Assembly (NCBI RefSeq): GCF_009711225.1
Contig: NZ_WMIE01000002.1
Location: 248,001-312,000, forward strand
Length of the DNA stretch: 64,000 bases
Source of the DNA: Paracoccus aestuariivivens
GTDB lineage: Bacteria; Pseudomonadota; Alphaproteobacteria; Rhodobacterales; Rhodobacteraceae
Direction of reading: 5' to 3'
The stretch's first letter is position 1. Every line of letters starts with the position of its first letter. The notes under the pieces are model-generated. The model had not been told where the DNA came from, searched no databases, and was given only the letters and a program-made list of their open reading frames with translations. Positions 42,729 to 52,137 of this stretch are shown here, piece after piece. Made by a program: the position numbers and the translations under genes.

Positions 42729-43382
42729 TCAGAACGGTTCCCACTGACATTCGTCGCGATCCGGCGGCAAGCGGAATGCCTCGAATAGCTGGAGAACGTC
42801 GGGGTCATAGGCACCAAACGGGATGTCCTTGTCGGCGATGCTGATCATGATCGCCCTTGGCCGGGGTCCGGTTCCGGCAAGGCGGGGCAGGACCCAATTC
42901 TGGCATAGCCACACGACATCGTCATGAAGCGGATCTTGCGCCAGCACGTCGGGAGCCGCGGGCAGGGCGGGTTCATCCAGCATGTTGTCGGCCTCGACTT
43001 CGGCGGCGTCGTCGGCCTCGACCGGACTCAGGTCCAGCGTGAGCGGATCGACCATGCCGTCATCGATATATTGGCCGTCCTGACTGTCGCCGTCACCCGA
43101 GACTTCTTCGGATTCGGTGTCGATTTCTACCGGCGCACGCGCGGCGTCGACATCGGGTTCGCTGGCCGGGCCGGTTGTCGAGGGAACGCGATCGGCCAGA
43201 TCGCTCATCAGGAAGCGGAAACGATAGGTCAGGCCGGACCCGCCCGAGTCGTCATGCAAGGTTTCCATCCACCGCGCCTCGGCGCCTGAAGGAAGCTTGA
43301 TGACATTGTCGGTTTGCGCCGCATTTGCCGGCAAGGTCAGTGCCGTGAAAGCTGCGCAAAGCGTGGTCGAACGTGCCTTCAT
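42729..43382 (-). CDS. Secreted hypothetical protein (possibly DUF6497-type)
   Basis: A 217-residue exported protein with signal peptide ending LPANAAQ (about residue 22). After a short domain (IKLPSGAEARWMETLHDDSGGSGLTYRFRFLM) comes an acidic, low-complexity middle (about residues 70-140), then DVVWLCQNWVLPRLAGTGPRPRAIMISIADKDIPFGAYDPDVLQLFEAFRL. That last block resembles a family often found in Rhodobacteraceae (DUF6497), but I cannot confirm it. Divergent from alr. Confidence 0.6.
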   Translation of the reverse strand: MKARSTTLCAAFTALTLPANAAQTDNVIKLPSGAEARWMETLHDDSGGSGLTYRFRFLMSDLADRVPSTTGPASEPDVDAARAPVEIDTESEEVSGDGDSQDGQYIDDGMVDPLTLDLSPVEADDAAEVEADNMLDEPALPAAPDVLAQDPLHDDVVWLCQNWVLPRLAGTGPRPRAIMISIADKDIPFGAYDPDVLQLFEAFRLPPDRDECQWEPF

Positions 43383-43641
43383 TTCACTCCTCGGTATCGC
43401 CGGTCGTCAGGTCGGAATATTATTGTTCTTTTTCCGGTGATTGGACAGATGGATTGGTCCTGATCCGGCCCTATTTGCGCCGGATGGTCTGTCCCTGCTG
43501 CCCGTTCTTCTTGGTTCCTGTCAGGTTAAAACCTGCGCCCTGATGCGGAAAGGGAAAAGCGGAAGCCACGCAAAACACAGCCGCGCTGAGGCTTTTACGC
43601 CAATGGGCGCAAAGACCTTGACGGCGCAAGGGGCAAGGGGC

Positions 43642-44673
43642 ATGGCGTTGCACATGGGACTTATCATTGATCTTTCGGCCATTCAGGCCAACTGGAAAGC
43701 CCTTGCCGATCTCGCGCCCAAGGCGCGGGCAGGGGCAGTGGTCAAGGCAGATGCCTATGGCCTTGGAGCCGAGCGCGTCGCGCCGGCGCTATACGAAGCG
43801 GGGGCACGGGATTTCTTCGTGGCTCTGGCATCCGAAGGGCGTGCGATTCGTCCCCATCTGGCCGATGACGCGCAGATCTTCGTGCTGTCCGGCCATCTGG
43901 AAGGCGAGGATCTGACCGGACTGACACCGCTTCTGAACAGCCCCGAGCAGTTCTTCCGCGACCGCGCCTTGCGCCCGCGCGGGCCGTTCGGCATCCAGCT
44001 GGACAGCGGCATGAACCGTCTGGGTCTTGAGCCGGGCGAATGGGCCGCAATCCGGACCGAGGCACTGGCTGCCGGTCCGCGCCTGATCTCGTCCCATCTG
44101 GCCTGTGCCGACGAACCGGATCACCGCGCCAATGCAGAGCAACTGGCCTCGTTCCGCGCCATGACCATGGGAGTCACTGTTCCGTGCTCGCTGGCGGCGA
44201 CGGGGGGAATCCTGCTTGGGCCGGATTTCCATTTCGATATCGTGCGTCCGGGGGTCGGTCTTTATGGCGGGCAGCCATTTGCGGAATCGAAGCCTGTGGT
44301 CACGCTGGGGCTGCCGGTGATCCAGACGCGGGACGTGAAGCCCGGTGAATCGGTTGGCTACGGCTATAACTGGACCGCCGAGCGTCCCTCGAAGGTTGCG
44401 ACTGTCGCTGCGGGTTATGCTGACGGTCTTGCCCGCGCGTTGGCGCGTCAGGGCAAGTTGAAGCTTTGGGCCAAGGATCGTCCTTGCCCTGTCATCGGTC
44501 GCATTTCGATGGATCTGATCACGGTTGACGTGACCGATCTGCCGGATGTGCCGAAAGAGCTTGAGATCCTGAACGACCATCAGGGCGTCGATGCGCTGGC
44601 CGAGCTGTCGGGCACGATCGGCTACGAGATCCTGACCTCGCTGGGACGACGCTACACGCGGATCTATCGGTGA
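43642..44673 (+). CDS. alr: Alanine racemase
   Basis: A 343-residue PLP enzyme that makes D-alanine for peptidoglycan. The PLP lysine is Lys35 in VVKADAYGLG; the second catalytic base is the Tyr in ESVGYGYNW; AAGYADGLAR and CPVIGRISMDLITVDVTD are typical. I place the start at ATG 43642 (MALHMGL), but ATG 43603 or Met72 of the longer frame are also possible. The gene overlaps the mlaE-type permease by 4 bp (GTGA), so they are translationally coupled. It is a second D-amino-acid enzyme next to murI in the window. Confidence 0.92.
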   Translation: MALHMGLIIDLSAIQANWKALADLAPKARAGAVVKADAYGLGAERVAPALYEAGARDFFVALASEGRAIRPHLADDAQIFVLSGHLEGEDLTGLTPLLNSPEQFFRDRALRPRGPFGIQLDSGMNRLGLEPGEWAAIRTEALAAGPRLISSHLACADEPDHRANAEQLASFRAMTMGVTVPCSLAATGGILLGPDFHFDIVRPGVGLYGGQPFAESKPVVTLGLPVIQTRDVKPGESVGYGYNWTAERPSKVATVAAGYADGLARALARQGKLKLWAKDRPCPVIGRISMDLITVDVTDLPDVPKELEILNDHQGVDALAELSGTIGYEILTSLGRRYTRIYR

Positions 44674-45428
44674 ACCCAGTTCGCCTTACGGGTCGGGTCG
44701 GTATCGGGCTGGCTCGTATGACAGGGCGCGTCGCGATCTTTGCGGCGCGCGGGCTGAGCCGTGTCACGGCCCATCCCTCGGAACTTGCGCGTCAGATGCT
44801 GCATATCGGCTGGCTGTCCTTGCCTGTGGTCGGACTGACGGCCCTGTTCACCGGAGCCGCATTGGCGCTACAGATCCATTCCGGCGGCGAACGGTTTCAG
44901 GCCTCGGACGTGGTTCCGGCGATTGTCGCCATCGGCATGGCCCGCGAACTGGGTCCGGTGCTAGGCGGACTGATGGTGGCCGCGCGCGTCGCCAGCGCCA
45001 TTGCCGCCGAGCTTGGCACCATGCGCGTGACCGAACAGATCGACGCGCTCGAAACGCTATCGACCGATCCGATGGGCTGGCTGGTTGCGCCAAGGCTTTG
45101 GGCCGCGATCCTGTGCCTGCCGCTTCTGGTCGGAGTGGGCGACATCATCGGCATCATGGGGGGCTGGCTGATCGGGGTGAACGCACTTGGCTTCAACTCC
45201 TCGACCTATCTGTCGAACAGCTGGGCCTATCTTGAGCAATGGGATGTCGTGTCGGGGATCATCAAGGGCGCATTCTTCGGATTCGTCGTGGCGATGTCGG
45301 GTTGCTGGTTCGGCATGACCGCCGGTAACGGTGCAGCGGGGGTCGGTCGGGCGACGACCAACGCGGTCGTGGCGGCCTCGGTCGGGATTCTGGCGGCGAA
45401 CTTCCTGCTGACGGGGCTGTTCTTCTGA
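44670..45428 (+). CDS. mlaE: MlaE-family lipid ABC transporter permease
   Basis: A 252-residue permease of the MlaE/Ttg2B family, which moves phospholipid between the outer and inner membranes. About five or six hydrophobic segments are visible. The family blocks are ELARQMLHIGWLSLPVVGLTALFTGAALALQ, MARELGPVLGGLMVAARVASAIAAELGTM and EQIDALETLSTDPMGWLV. Start is GTG within the alr stop. MlaD-type periplasmic ring protein is not next to it. Confidence 0.92.
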   Translation: MNPVRLTGRVGIGLARMTGRVAIFAARGLSRVTAHPSELARQMLHIGWLSLPVVGLTALFTGAALALQIHSGGERFQASDVVPAIVAIGMARELGPVLGGLMVAARVASAIAAELGTMRVTEQIDALETLSTDPMGWLVAPRLWAAILCLPLLVGVGDIIGIMGGWLIGVNALGFNSSTYLSNSWAYLEQWDVVSGIIKGAFFGFVVAMSGCWFGMTAGNGAAGVGRATTNAVVAASVGILAANFLLTGLFF

Positions 45429-46165
45429 TGATCGAGGTGCGCGGCCTTTCCAAAAGCTTCGGCGCCAAGCAGGTGCTAGACGGGTTGGATCTGTCCCTGA
45501 CCAAGGGCGAAAGCCTTGTCGTGATCGGCGGCTCGGGAACGGGCAAATCGGTGCTGCTGCGCTGCATCCTTGGCCTCGAGACACCTGATCGCGGCGAAAT
45601 CCTGTGGAACGGTCGGCCGCTATCGGAACAGCGCGCGGCATTCATGGATGGGTTCGGGATGCTGTTCCAGAACGCGGCGCTGTTTGACAGCCTACCCATC
45701 TGGCGCAATGTCGCGTTCCGCTTGCTGCGCAAGACGGGCAAGGCGCAGGCCCGCGCCATTGCCTTGGAGAAACTGGCGCGCGTCGGGCTTGGCCCCGAGG
45801 TGGCCGATCTTTTTCCGGCGGAGCTATCGGGCGGGATGCGCAAGCGTGCAGGTCTGGCGCGGGCGATTGCCGCGGATCCGAAGGTCATCTTCTTCGATGA
45901 GCCGACCACCGGCCTTGATCCGATCCGCGCTGCAGCGATCAATGCCCTGATCCGCAGCATCGTCGATGAGACCGGCGCAAGCGCGATCACCATCACGCAT
46001 GACATGACCTCGGTCCGCAGTATCGGAGACCGCGTCGCCTTGCTGGATCGTGGCCGCGTGCGCTGGCAAGGCGATGTGTCGCAGATGGATCACGCGCAAG
46101 ATGAATATCTGCAGGACTTCATCGCCGGCCATGCCAGGCCGAACCACTCGCATCCCGAGGCGTGA
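45428..46165 (+). CDS. mlaF: MlaF-type ABC transporter ATP-binding protein
   Basis: A 245-residue ATPase for the permease upstream. Walker A is GGSGTGKSVLLR, the Q-loop is MLFQNAALFDSLPIWRNVAF, the signature is ELSGGMRKRAGLARAI, Walker B is VIFFDEPTTGLDPI, and the switch His is in ITITHDMTSV. The start overlaps the mlaE stop by one base (TGATG). Together with mlaE, it probably helps keep outer-membrane lipid asymmetry. Confidence 0.93.
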   Translation: MIEVRGLSKSFGAKQVLDGLDLSLTKGESLVVIGGSGTGKSVLLRCILGLETPDRGEILWNGRPLSEQRAAFMDGFGMLFQNAALFDSLPIWRNVAFRLLRKTGKAQARAIALEKLARVGLGPEVADLFPAELSGGMRKRAGLARAIAADPKVIFFDEPTTGLDPIRAAAINALIRSIVDETGASAITITHDMTSVRSIGDRVALLDRGRVRWQGDVSQMDHAQDEYLQDFIAGHARPNHSHPEA

Positions 46166-46189
46166 TTGCTTATATATGTGACATGCTCT

Positions 46190-46201
46190 GCGCAATTGCG
46201 C
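46190..46201. repeat. 12-bp palindrome between mlaF and phoH
   Basis: GCGCAATTGCGC is a perfect palindrome. It lies about 80 bp upstream of the phoH start, in a gap where a promoter should be (TTGCTTATATATGTG lies just before it). Possible operator. Confidence 0.35.
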
Positions 46202-46283
46202 GTCACGCATCCTGCGGGTCTTGTGCGAATCCCGCGCAGTTGCGACCATGAACCTGTACTTCTTGACCTGACCGGAGACGAAT

Positions 46284-47387
46284 TTGGGTCTTTCCCCGAC
46301 TGCCCCCGCGACATCCACTGCTGGCGAAACCCTGCTGGAGTTCCACGACAACAGGCTGCTGATCGACCTTTGCGGCCCTCATGACCGCCATCTGGCGCGG
46401 ATCGAGGAAGCGCTCAAGGTTCACATCCTGCGCCGCGGCAACCTTCTGTCCGTCGTCGGCCCAGCCGATGCCCAAGCCGAGGCAGCGCAGGTTCTGCGCG
46501 GGCTCTATGCCCGTCTGGAGCAGGGCCGCCATGTCGAGCTTCCCGAAATCGAGACGGCGCTGCGCATGGGGGTCGAACAGGCCGCCGAGCCGATGACGCC
46601 CGCCGAGCAGCTGGAGATGTTCCAGACCGGCCACGTCGAGCTGCGCACCCGCAAAAAGACGGTCGAACCTCGCACCGAGGCGCAAAAGGATTATGTTCGC
46701 AACCTGTTCGCCAACGAACTGGCATTCGGCATCGGTCCGGCGGGTACGGGCAAGACATATCTGGCCGTCGCCGTCGGCGTGACGATGCTGATCGGCGGGC
46801 TGGTCGACAAGATCATCCTGTCGCGTCCCGCCGTCGAGGCGGGCGAGCGTTTGGGCTTTCTGCCCGGCGACATGAAGGAAAAAGTCGACCCCTATATGCA
46901 GCCGCTTTACGACGCGCTGAACGACTTCCTGCCCAGCAAGCAGATGCAGAAGCTGATGGAGGAAAAGCGCATCGAAATCGCGCCTCTGGCCTTCATGCGT
47001 GGACGCACCCTGTCCAACGCCTTTGTCGTGCTGGATGAGGCGCAGAACGCCACCACCATGCAGATGAAGATGTTCCTGACCCGTCTGGGCGAGGGCTCGC
47101 GCATGGTGATCACCGGCGACCGCACCCAGATCGACCTGCCGCGCGGCGTGCATTCCGGTCTGGTTGATGCCGAAAAGATCCTCAAGGATATCAAAGGTAT
47201 CAGCTTCAGCTACTTCACTGCCAAGGATGTCGTACGCCATCCGCTGGTCGCCCGCATCATCGAAGCCTACGATACCGAGGCAGAATTGGCCCTTGCACGG
47301 GGCGAGGTCGTGGATGATCGCGGGCAACGCATCCCGCGCCGTGAGCCGCGTTTCATTGCCACCGCCGGGGGCCAGAGCGATGCATGA
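46284..47387 (+). CDS. phoH: PhoH-like protein (YbeZ)
   Basis: A 367-residue P-loop NTPase of the PhoH/YbeZ family. Walker A GIGPAGTGKTYLAVA and the blocks KIILSRPAVEAGERLGFLPGDMKEKVDPYMQPLYDAL, VLDEAQNATTMQMKMFLTRLG and ITGDRTQIDLPRG are diagnostic. The start is TTG at 46284 with GGAGACG 6-8 bases upstream. It works with YbeY, whose gene overlaps its 3' end by 8 bp, in ribosome RNA processing and quality control. Confidence 0.93.
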   Translation: MGLSPTAPATSTAGETLLEFHDNRLLIDLCGPHDRHLARIEEALKVHILRRGNLLSVVGPADAQAEAAQVLRGLYARLEQGRHVELPEIETALRMGVEQAAEPMTPAEQLEMFQTGHVELRTRKKTVEPRTEAQKDYVRNLFANELAFGIGPAGTGKTYLAVAVGVTMLIGGLVDKIILSRPAVEAGERLGFLPGDMKEKVDPYMQPLYDALNDFLPSKQMQKLMEEKRIEIAPLAFMRGRTLSNAFVVLDEAQNATTMQMKMFLTRLGEGSRMVITGDRTQIDLPRGVHSGLVDAEKILKDIKGISFSYFTAKDVVRHPLVARIIEAYDTEAELALARGEVVDDRGQRIPRREPRFIATAGGQSDA

Positions 47388-47910
47388 CCCCTTCGGGGAC
47401 GAGGACGAGGGCGAGGCCGGCGGAATCGTCGATCTGGTGATCGAAGACGAACGCTGGGCGGACGCGGACCTATACGGCATGTCCGAACGCGCTGCCCTTG
47501 CCGTTGGCGAATGGCTGGGCCTCGAGAATTTTCAGGTCGTGGTCATGGGCTGCGACGATGAGCGCATCGCGGGGCTGAATGCGGAATTCCGCGACAAGCC
47601 CCGCCCGACCAATGTCCTGAGTTGGCCTGCTATCGAGTTCGACGAGCGGGCTCCGGGCGCGCGGCCTTTGTTGCCCGATATCGACGAATTGGGTGACATC
47701 GCAATTTCCTTCGATACCTGCTGGCGCGAGGCCGAAGCGCAAGGCAAGCCGTTTGCGGATCACGCGACACATCTGCTTGTTCACGCTATGCTGCATCTTG
47801 CCGGATACGATCATATCGACGATCAGGATGCCGAAACCATGGAGGATGCCGAGCGGTCGATACTTGGCAAGCTGGGCATCCCCGATCCCTATCTGGAACT
47901 GGAAACATGA
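47380..47910 (+). CDS. ybeY: Endoribonuclease YbeY
   Basis: A 176-residue metal-dependent RNase for 16S rRNA 3' end maturation and ribosome quality control. The metal site HLLVHAMLHLAGYDH (HxxxHxxxxDH-type) is near residue 130; PRPTNVLSWPA is also conserved. The start is ATG 47380, inside the end of phoH; upstream in-frame sequence is antisense-like read-through. It overlaps corC by 4 bp (ATGA). Confidence 0.95.
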   Translation: MHDPFGDEDEGEAGGIVDLVIEDERWADADLYGMSERAALAVGEWLGLENFQVVVMGCDDERIAGLNAEFRDKPRPTNVLSWPAIEFDERAPGARPLLPDIDELGDIAISFDTCWREAEAQGKPFADHATHLLVHAMLHLAGYDHIDDQDAETMEDAERSILGKLGIPDPYLELET

Positions 47911-48845
47911 CAAACGACCGAAGTCCCGACACCCCCATTGCTGCCGACCCGGCCTCGTGGCCCGATGGAGTCGGCGGGGATGGGCGGGATCTTCCACAAT
48001 CGCGTGGTTTTCTGGGGCGTATCCTTGGCGCTTTTGGCGGGGGCGAGAGCGAGGCCGAAGAATCTGCCGAGAAGGCTGCCTTGAGCAGCAGCCCCAGTAA
48101 ATCGGCGCTTGGCATGGTCAACCTGCGACGGATGCGCGTCGATGACGTCGCTATTCCGAAAGCCGAAATCGTTGCCGTTCCGGTCAATACGACCCTGCCC
48201 GAACTGGTCGAGATCTTTCGTGAGCACGGCTTTTCGCGTGTTCCTGTTTTCAAAGGGACGTTGGACAGCCCGCTTGGCCTGATCCACCTCAAGGATCTGG
48301 CACTCAAATACGGCTTCGGTGCGGCGACTCCGACCCGTTTTGCGCTGCGCCCTTCGCTGAGGCCGCTACTTTACGTTCCCCCGTCGATGCCGATTGGCGT
48401 GTTGCTGCAACAGATGCAGCAGAAGCGGATCCATATGGCGTTGGTCATTGATGAATATGGCGGCGTCGACGGGCTTGTGACGATCGAAGACCTGATCGAG
48501 CAGATCATCGGTGAAATCGAAGACGAGCATGACGAAATCGAGGGCGGCCTTCTGGTCGCCGAAAAGCCGGGCCAGTGGCTGGTGCAGGCGCGCGCTCCGC
48601 TAGAGGATGTCGAGGCCGAGACTGGTCTGCGGCTGTCCTCGGACGAGGAAGAAATCGACACGTTGGGCGGGTTGATCTTTATGTTGACGGGACGGGTTCC
48701 TGTGCGCGGCGAGGTCATTCCGCATGAAACCGGAGTCGAGTTCGAGATTATCGACGCCGATCCTCGTCGCGTGAAGCGGGTGCGGTTGCGCCAGGCCAAA
48801 GCGGCGCAACCGGCGGGTTCGGATCAGGTTTCCGACGCTGGTTAA
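47907..48845 (+). CDS. corC: CorC/HlyC family CBS-domain protein
   Basis: A 312-residue cytoplasmic protein with two CBS domains (about residues 75-200) and a C-terminal CorC_HlyC domain (FEIIDADPRRVKRVRL). The VAIPKAEIVAVP-, RVPVFKGTLDSPLGLIHLKD and MALVIDEYGGVDGLVTIEDLIEQIIGEIEDEHD motifs are standard. It has no transmembrane segment. Gene order phoH-ybeY-corC is conserved, but lnt, usually next, is absent: the following gene is on the other strand and overlaps the stop by 4 bp. Confidence 0.92.
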   Translation: MTNDRSPDTPIAADPASWPDGVGGDGRDLPQSRGFLGRILGAFGGGESEAEESAEKAALSSSPSKSALGMVNLRRMRVDDVAIPKAEIVAVPVNTTLPELVEIFREHGFSRVPVFKGTLDSPLGLIHLKDLALKYGFGAATPTRFALRPSLRPLLYVPPSMPIGVLLQQMQQKRIHMALVIDEYGGVDGLVTIEDLIEQIIGEIEDEHDEIEGGLLVAEKPGQWLVQARAPLEDVEAETGLRLSSDEEEIDTLGGLIFMLTGRVPVRGEVIPHETGVEFEIIDADPRRVKRVRLRQAKAAQPAGSDQVSDAG

Positions 48846-49651
48846 AGACCTGCGAAAGCCTTGGCATGGGTGATGGCGCTGCCTGCGGGCAGTGCCGGAC
48901 CCAATGACATCAGATGCGGACCGGCATAGGGCGAGGCCAAGTCCGCAGGCGCAAAGCCGAAGCGGCTATAATAGGCCGGATCACCCAGAACCACGACAGT
49001 GTGGCCTTCGACAGCCTTCAATGCGGCGCGGACCAAGGCATCGCCGATGCCTCGACCCTGCGCGGCAGGGTGGACCGCGACGGGGGCGAGGGCAAAGGCC
49101 GGAGCCTCGGCCTGCAAGGGCGACAGGGCGACATGGCCGACGATCGTTCCGGCGGCATCCGCGACCAACGACAAGGGCAGATCGTCCTGCTGGCGCAGGG
49201 CCTCGACTAGACGCACCTCATCCTCGCCGCCGAAGGCCGCGCGTAGCAGCGCCGAGATCGAGGCGTGCTCCTGCGGGTGCTCGGCACGGATGCGGGGCAG
49301 GGCCTCGGTTCGGACAAAGTCGCGTTTGATCGAGGTGCTGCGCTTGCCCCAGACGCTGTCCTTGGTGCGGGCCTGATGCGCGGCAAAGGCATCTGCATCG
49401 GCGAAAAGCTCATCCAGACGCCAGACCAGTGGGTCTTCGGTCTGGGACAGATCGAAACGCAGATTGGCCGGCTCGGCGCGGCTCAGGGCGACATGATCGG
49501 GCAGCAGGTCCAGTGCCAGCATCATCTGGGACATGTCGGCGCAGGTCAGATGGCCCGACAACGCGATCAGCGGTTGGGTCAGGGGGATCTCGGTCCCGCC
49601 GGGGATGGGGTCATGGTGATGATGGTGATTTCCGCAGGCGCAGCCGCTCAT
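48842..49651 (-). CDS. ABM-type monooxygenase domain fused to a GNAT acetyltransferase
   Basis: A 269-residue fusion. The N-terminus is MSGCACGNHHHHHD, a Cys/His-rich stretch. Residues ~24-110 (LIALSGHLTCADMSQMMLALDLLPDHVALSRAEPAN... WRLDELFADADAFAAHQARTKDSVWGKRS) fit the antibiotic-biosynthesis-monooxygenase (ABM/YgiN) ferredoxin-like fold. Residues ~120-269 are a YhbS-like GNAT: VGHVALSPLQ, FALAPVAVHPAAQGRGIGDALVRAAL, GDPAYYSRFGF. The combination is unusual in one polypeptide. Substrates are unknown. Confidence 0.78.
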   Translation of the reverse strand: MSGCACGNHHHHHDPIPGGTEIPLTQPLIALSGHLTCADMSQMMLALDLLPDHVALSRAEPANLRFDLSQTEDPLVWRLDELFADADAFAAHQARTKDSVWGKRSTSIKRDFVRTEALPRIRAEHPQEHASISALLRAAFGGEDEVRLVEALRQQDDLPLSLVADAAGTIVGHVALSPLQAEAPAFALAPVAVHPAAQGRGIGDALVRAALKAVEGHTVVVLGDPAYYSRFGFAPADLASPYAGPHLMSLGPALPAGSAITHAKAFAGL

Positions 49652-49691
49652 GTCGTTCCCTTTCAGTTGGGACGAAAATAGCAGGGGCGGC

Positions 49692-49726
49692 GATAAAGAA
49701 AAGGCCGGGCGCTTGGCCCGGCCTTT
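49692..49726 (-). terminator. Intrinsic terminator of purL
   Basis: AAAGGCCGGGC (49700-49710) and GCCCGGCCTTT (49716-49726) form an 11-bp stem. On the minus strand the hairpin is followed by TTCTTTA, giving a terminator just after the purL stop. Confidence 0.88.
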
Positions 49727-49732
49727 GGCACT

Positions 49733-51904
49733 TCAGGCGACTTCGAGGTTCAGTTTCTCGACGAAGCTGCCGCGATACATTGCCGAAAGTTCGGACAGCG
49801 CGGCGGCATCACCACCAAGGCTGATCGTCTCGCCACCGAAGCGGCCAACCACGGCTGCCGGAACGCCTGCGGCGTTGGCCGCTGCCAGCAGGGTTGCGGC
49901 ATTGGCCTCGGTCGCGGCGACGAGGTAGCGGGCCTGATCCTCACCGAAGAGTTGGGCGATGTCCGAGGCGTCCAGCGCAAGGCCCAGACCAGCGGCTTCG
50001 GCCATTTCGAAACCGGCCAGTGCAAGACCGCCATCCGACAGGTCGGTCGAGGCCGAGAGCAGCTTGCCATTGGCACGCAGGAACTCGCCGATCTTGCGCT
50101 CGGCGGCCAGATCGACATTCGGCGCGTCGCCGGCCTCGATGCCAAAGGCTTCTGCGGCCAGAGCCGACTGGCCGAGATGGCCCTTGGTCTCACCGATGAC
50201 CACCGCGACATCACCTGCGGCGGGCAGGCCCGCGATCAGATCGTCCAGATGCGCGATCAGGCCAACACCGCCGATGGTGGGCGTGGGCAGGATGCCTTTG
50301 CCGTCGGTCTCGTTGTAAAGCGAGACGTTGCCCGAGACGATCGGGAAATCGAGCGCGGCGCAGGCCTCGCCGATGCCTTTGATCGCGCCGACCAGCTGGC
50401 CCATGATCTCGGGCTTTTCGGGATTGCCGAAGTTCAGGTTGTCGGTCGTGGCCAGCGGCAGCGCCCCACAGGCGGTCAGGTTGCGGTAAGCCTCGGCCAC
50501 GGCCTGCTTGCCACCCTCGAAGGGGTTCGCCTTGACGTAGCGCGGGGTCACGTCGCTGGTGAAGGCCAGCGCTTTTTGCGTGCCATGAACGCGGACGACG
50601 CCAGCGCCCAGACCGGGACGGCGGACGGTGTCGGCGCCGACTTGGGTGTCGTACTGTTCCCAGACCCAGCCCTTATGTGCATGGTTGGGCGAGCCAATCA
50701 GGGCTTTCAGCGCCGCGATGGGGGTGATCGCGGGCAAGGCGGGCAGGGGCTCGGCAGCGGGCGTTTCCACCCACGGACGGTCATATTCCGGCGCGCTGGA
50801 GGACAGTTTCGACAGCGGCAGGTCGGCTTTGACCTCATTGTGATGCAGGATCAGGAAACGGTCTTCGGCAATGGTCTCGCCGACAATGGCGAAGTCGAGG
50901 TCCCATTTCACGAAGATGGCGCGGGCTTCTGCCTCTTTCTCGGGCTTCAGCACCATGAGCATCCGCTCTTGGCTTTCCGAGAGCATCATTTCGTAGGCCG
51001 TCATGTTGGCTTCGCGCTGCGGCACATTTTCAAGGTTCAGCCGGATGCCAAGGCCGCCCTTGTCGCCCATTTCCACGGCCGAGCAGGTCAGACCCGCCGC
51101 GCCCATGTCCTGAATGGAAATCACGCTATCGGTCTGCATCAGCTCAAGGCAGGCTTCCAGCAGGCATTTCTCGGTGAAGGGGTCGCCGACTTGGACGGTG
51201 GGGCGTTTTTCCTCGATTGTGTCGTCGAATTCCGCCGAAGCCATGGTCGCGCCGCCGACGCCGTCGCGGCCGGTCTTGGCACCCAGATAGACGACCGGCA
51301 TGCCGACGCCCGAAGCGGCCGAGTAGAAGATCTTGTCGGCATCGGCCAGACCTGCCGCAAAAGCGTTCACAAGGCAGTTGCCGTCATAGGATTGGTGGAA
51401 GCGCACTTCGCCGCCCACGTTCGGCACGCCGAAAGCGTTACCGTAAGCGCCGATGCCCTCGACCACGCCCTTGACCAGATGCGCGGTCTTGGGGTGCTGG
51501 GGACGGCCAAAGGACAAAGCGTCCATCGCCGCGATCGGGCGTGCGCCCATGGTGAAGACATCGCGCAGGATGCCGCCAACGCCGGTCGCGGCACCTTGGT
51601 GAGGCTCAATGTAGCTGGGGTGGTTGTGGCTTTCCATCTTGAAGACCACGGCTTGACCGTCGCCGATATCGACCACGCCTGCGTTTTCACCGGGGCCGCA
51701 AATGACCTGCGGGCCGGTCGTGGGCAGGGTGCGCAGCCATTTCTTCGAGGATTTATACGAGCAATGCTCGTTCCACATCGCCGAGAAAATGCCCAACTCG
51801 GTGAAGGTCGGCTCGCGGCCGATGATCTCAAGGATACGCTGATACTCGTCAGGCTTCAGACCGTGGGAAGCAATCAGGTCCTCGGTGATCTGCGGTTCGT
51901 TCAT
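49733..51904 (-). CDS. purL: Phosphoribosylformylglycinamidine synthase II
   Basis: A 723-residue small-type PurL, which uses ATP and ammonia from the PurQ subunit to convert FGAR to FGAM in purine synthesis. The blocks [80 protein letters not shown] and [22 protein letters not shown] are standard. I start at ATG 51904 ([11 protein letters not shown]); 17 further codons are open. purQ and purS are not in the window. Good terminator downstream. Confidence 0.95.
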   Translation of the reverse strand: MNEPQITEDLIASHGLKPDEYQRILEIIGREPTFTELGIFSAMWNEHCSYKSSKKWLRTLPTTGPQVICGPGENAGVVDIGDGQAVVFKMESHNHPSYIEPHQGAATGVGGILRDVFTMGARPIAAMDALSFGRPQHPKTAHLVKGVVEGIGAYGNAFGVPNVGGEVRFHQSYDGNCLVNAFAAGLADADKIFYSAASGVGMPVVYLGAKTGRDGVGGATMASAEFDDTIEEKRPTVQVGDPFTEKCLLEACLELMQTDSVISIQDMGAAGLTCSAVEMGDKGGLGIRLNLENVPQREANMTAYEMMLSESQERMLMVLKPEKEAEARAIFVKWDLDFAIVGETIAEDRFLILHHNEVKADLPLSKLSSSAPEYDRPWVETPAAEPLPALPAITPIAALKALIGSPNHAHKGWVWEQYDTQVGADTVRRPGLGAGVVRVHGTQKALAFTSDVTPRYVKANPFEGGKQAVAEAYRNLTACGALPLATTDNLNFGNPEKPEIMGQLVGAIKGIGEACAALDFPIVSGNVSLYNETDGKGILPTPTIGGVGLIAHLDDLIAGLPAAGDVAVVIGETKGHLGQSALAAEAFGIEAGDAPNVDLAAERKIGEFLRANGKLLSASTDLSDGGLALAGFEMAEAAGLGLALDASDIAQLFGEDQARYLVAATEANAATLLAAANAAGVPAAVVGRFGGETISLGGDAAALSELSAMYRGSFVEKLNLEVA

Positions 51905-52048
51905 GCTGGCGCCCTTTTCCCGGAGTTTGGCGCCTTTTATGCGGGGGCGGGGCATTAGGAAAGAGGCCGCACGCAGCTTGTGCGTCAGCCATGCCGGAAA
52001 GAGTGGCGCAATCCCTGCATGGTTGCGGCAATTCGATGGCTGTCGGGC
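51905..52048. other. Intergenic region between purL and the candidate sRNA
   Basis: Left part of the 362-bp gap between purL and the LysR gene. It holds the purL 5' flank and no ORF or repeat that I can support. Confidence 0.5.
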
Positions 52049-52075
52049 AAAAAAAAGCCGGGCATAAAGCCCGGC
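52049..52075 (-). terminator. Intrinsic terminator of the candidate sRNA
   Basis: GCCGGGC (52057-52063) and GCCCGGC (52069-52075) with a 5-nt loop, then eight Us on the minus strand. It is 190 bp after the LysR stop, so it could also serve that gene by a long 3' UTR. Confidence 0.9.
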
Positions 52076-52132
52076 CTAAGTCCAACAGGGAGGTTGAAGG
52101 TGATGAGAGTTTCCTCAAACCATCTCCTTCGA
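52049..52132 (-). ncRNA. Candidate small RNA with CUCCCU loop and strong terminator
   Basis: On the minus strand a ~84-nt transcript is bounded by a promoter (52138-52166) and a strong Rho-independent terminator: GCCGGGC/GCCCGGC with ATAAA-type loop (52057-52075) followed by eight Us (52049-52056). The 5' part folds as a long hairpin (52096-52130) with GAAGG/CCTTC at the base, GATG/CATC and GAG/CTC above, and a GAAA tetraloop. Between lies TTCAAC-CTCCCT-GTTGGA, a hairpin that exposes CUCCCU, an anti-Shine-Dalgarno loop seen in many alphaproteobacterial trans-acting sRNAs. No ORF overlaps it. I do not recognise the family. Confidence 0.6.
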
Positions 52133-52137
52133 CGCCT

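Noticed and set aside
48842..49651. Artificial His-tag at the start of the ABM-GNAT protein
   Set aside because: The five histidines are in a natural frame preceded by MSGCACGN and the DNA around shows no vector-like sequence.
49952..51958. 668-codon plus-strand open frame opposite purL
   Set aside because: Antisense shadow of PurL; no motif.
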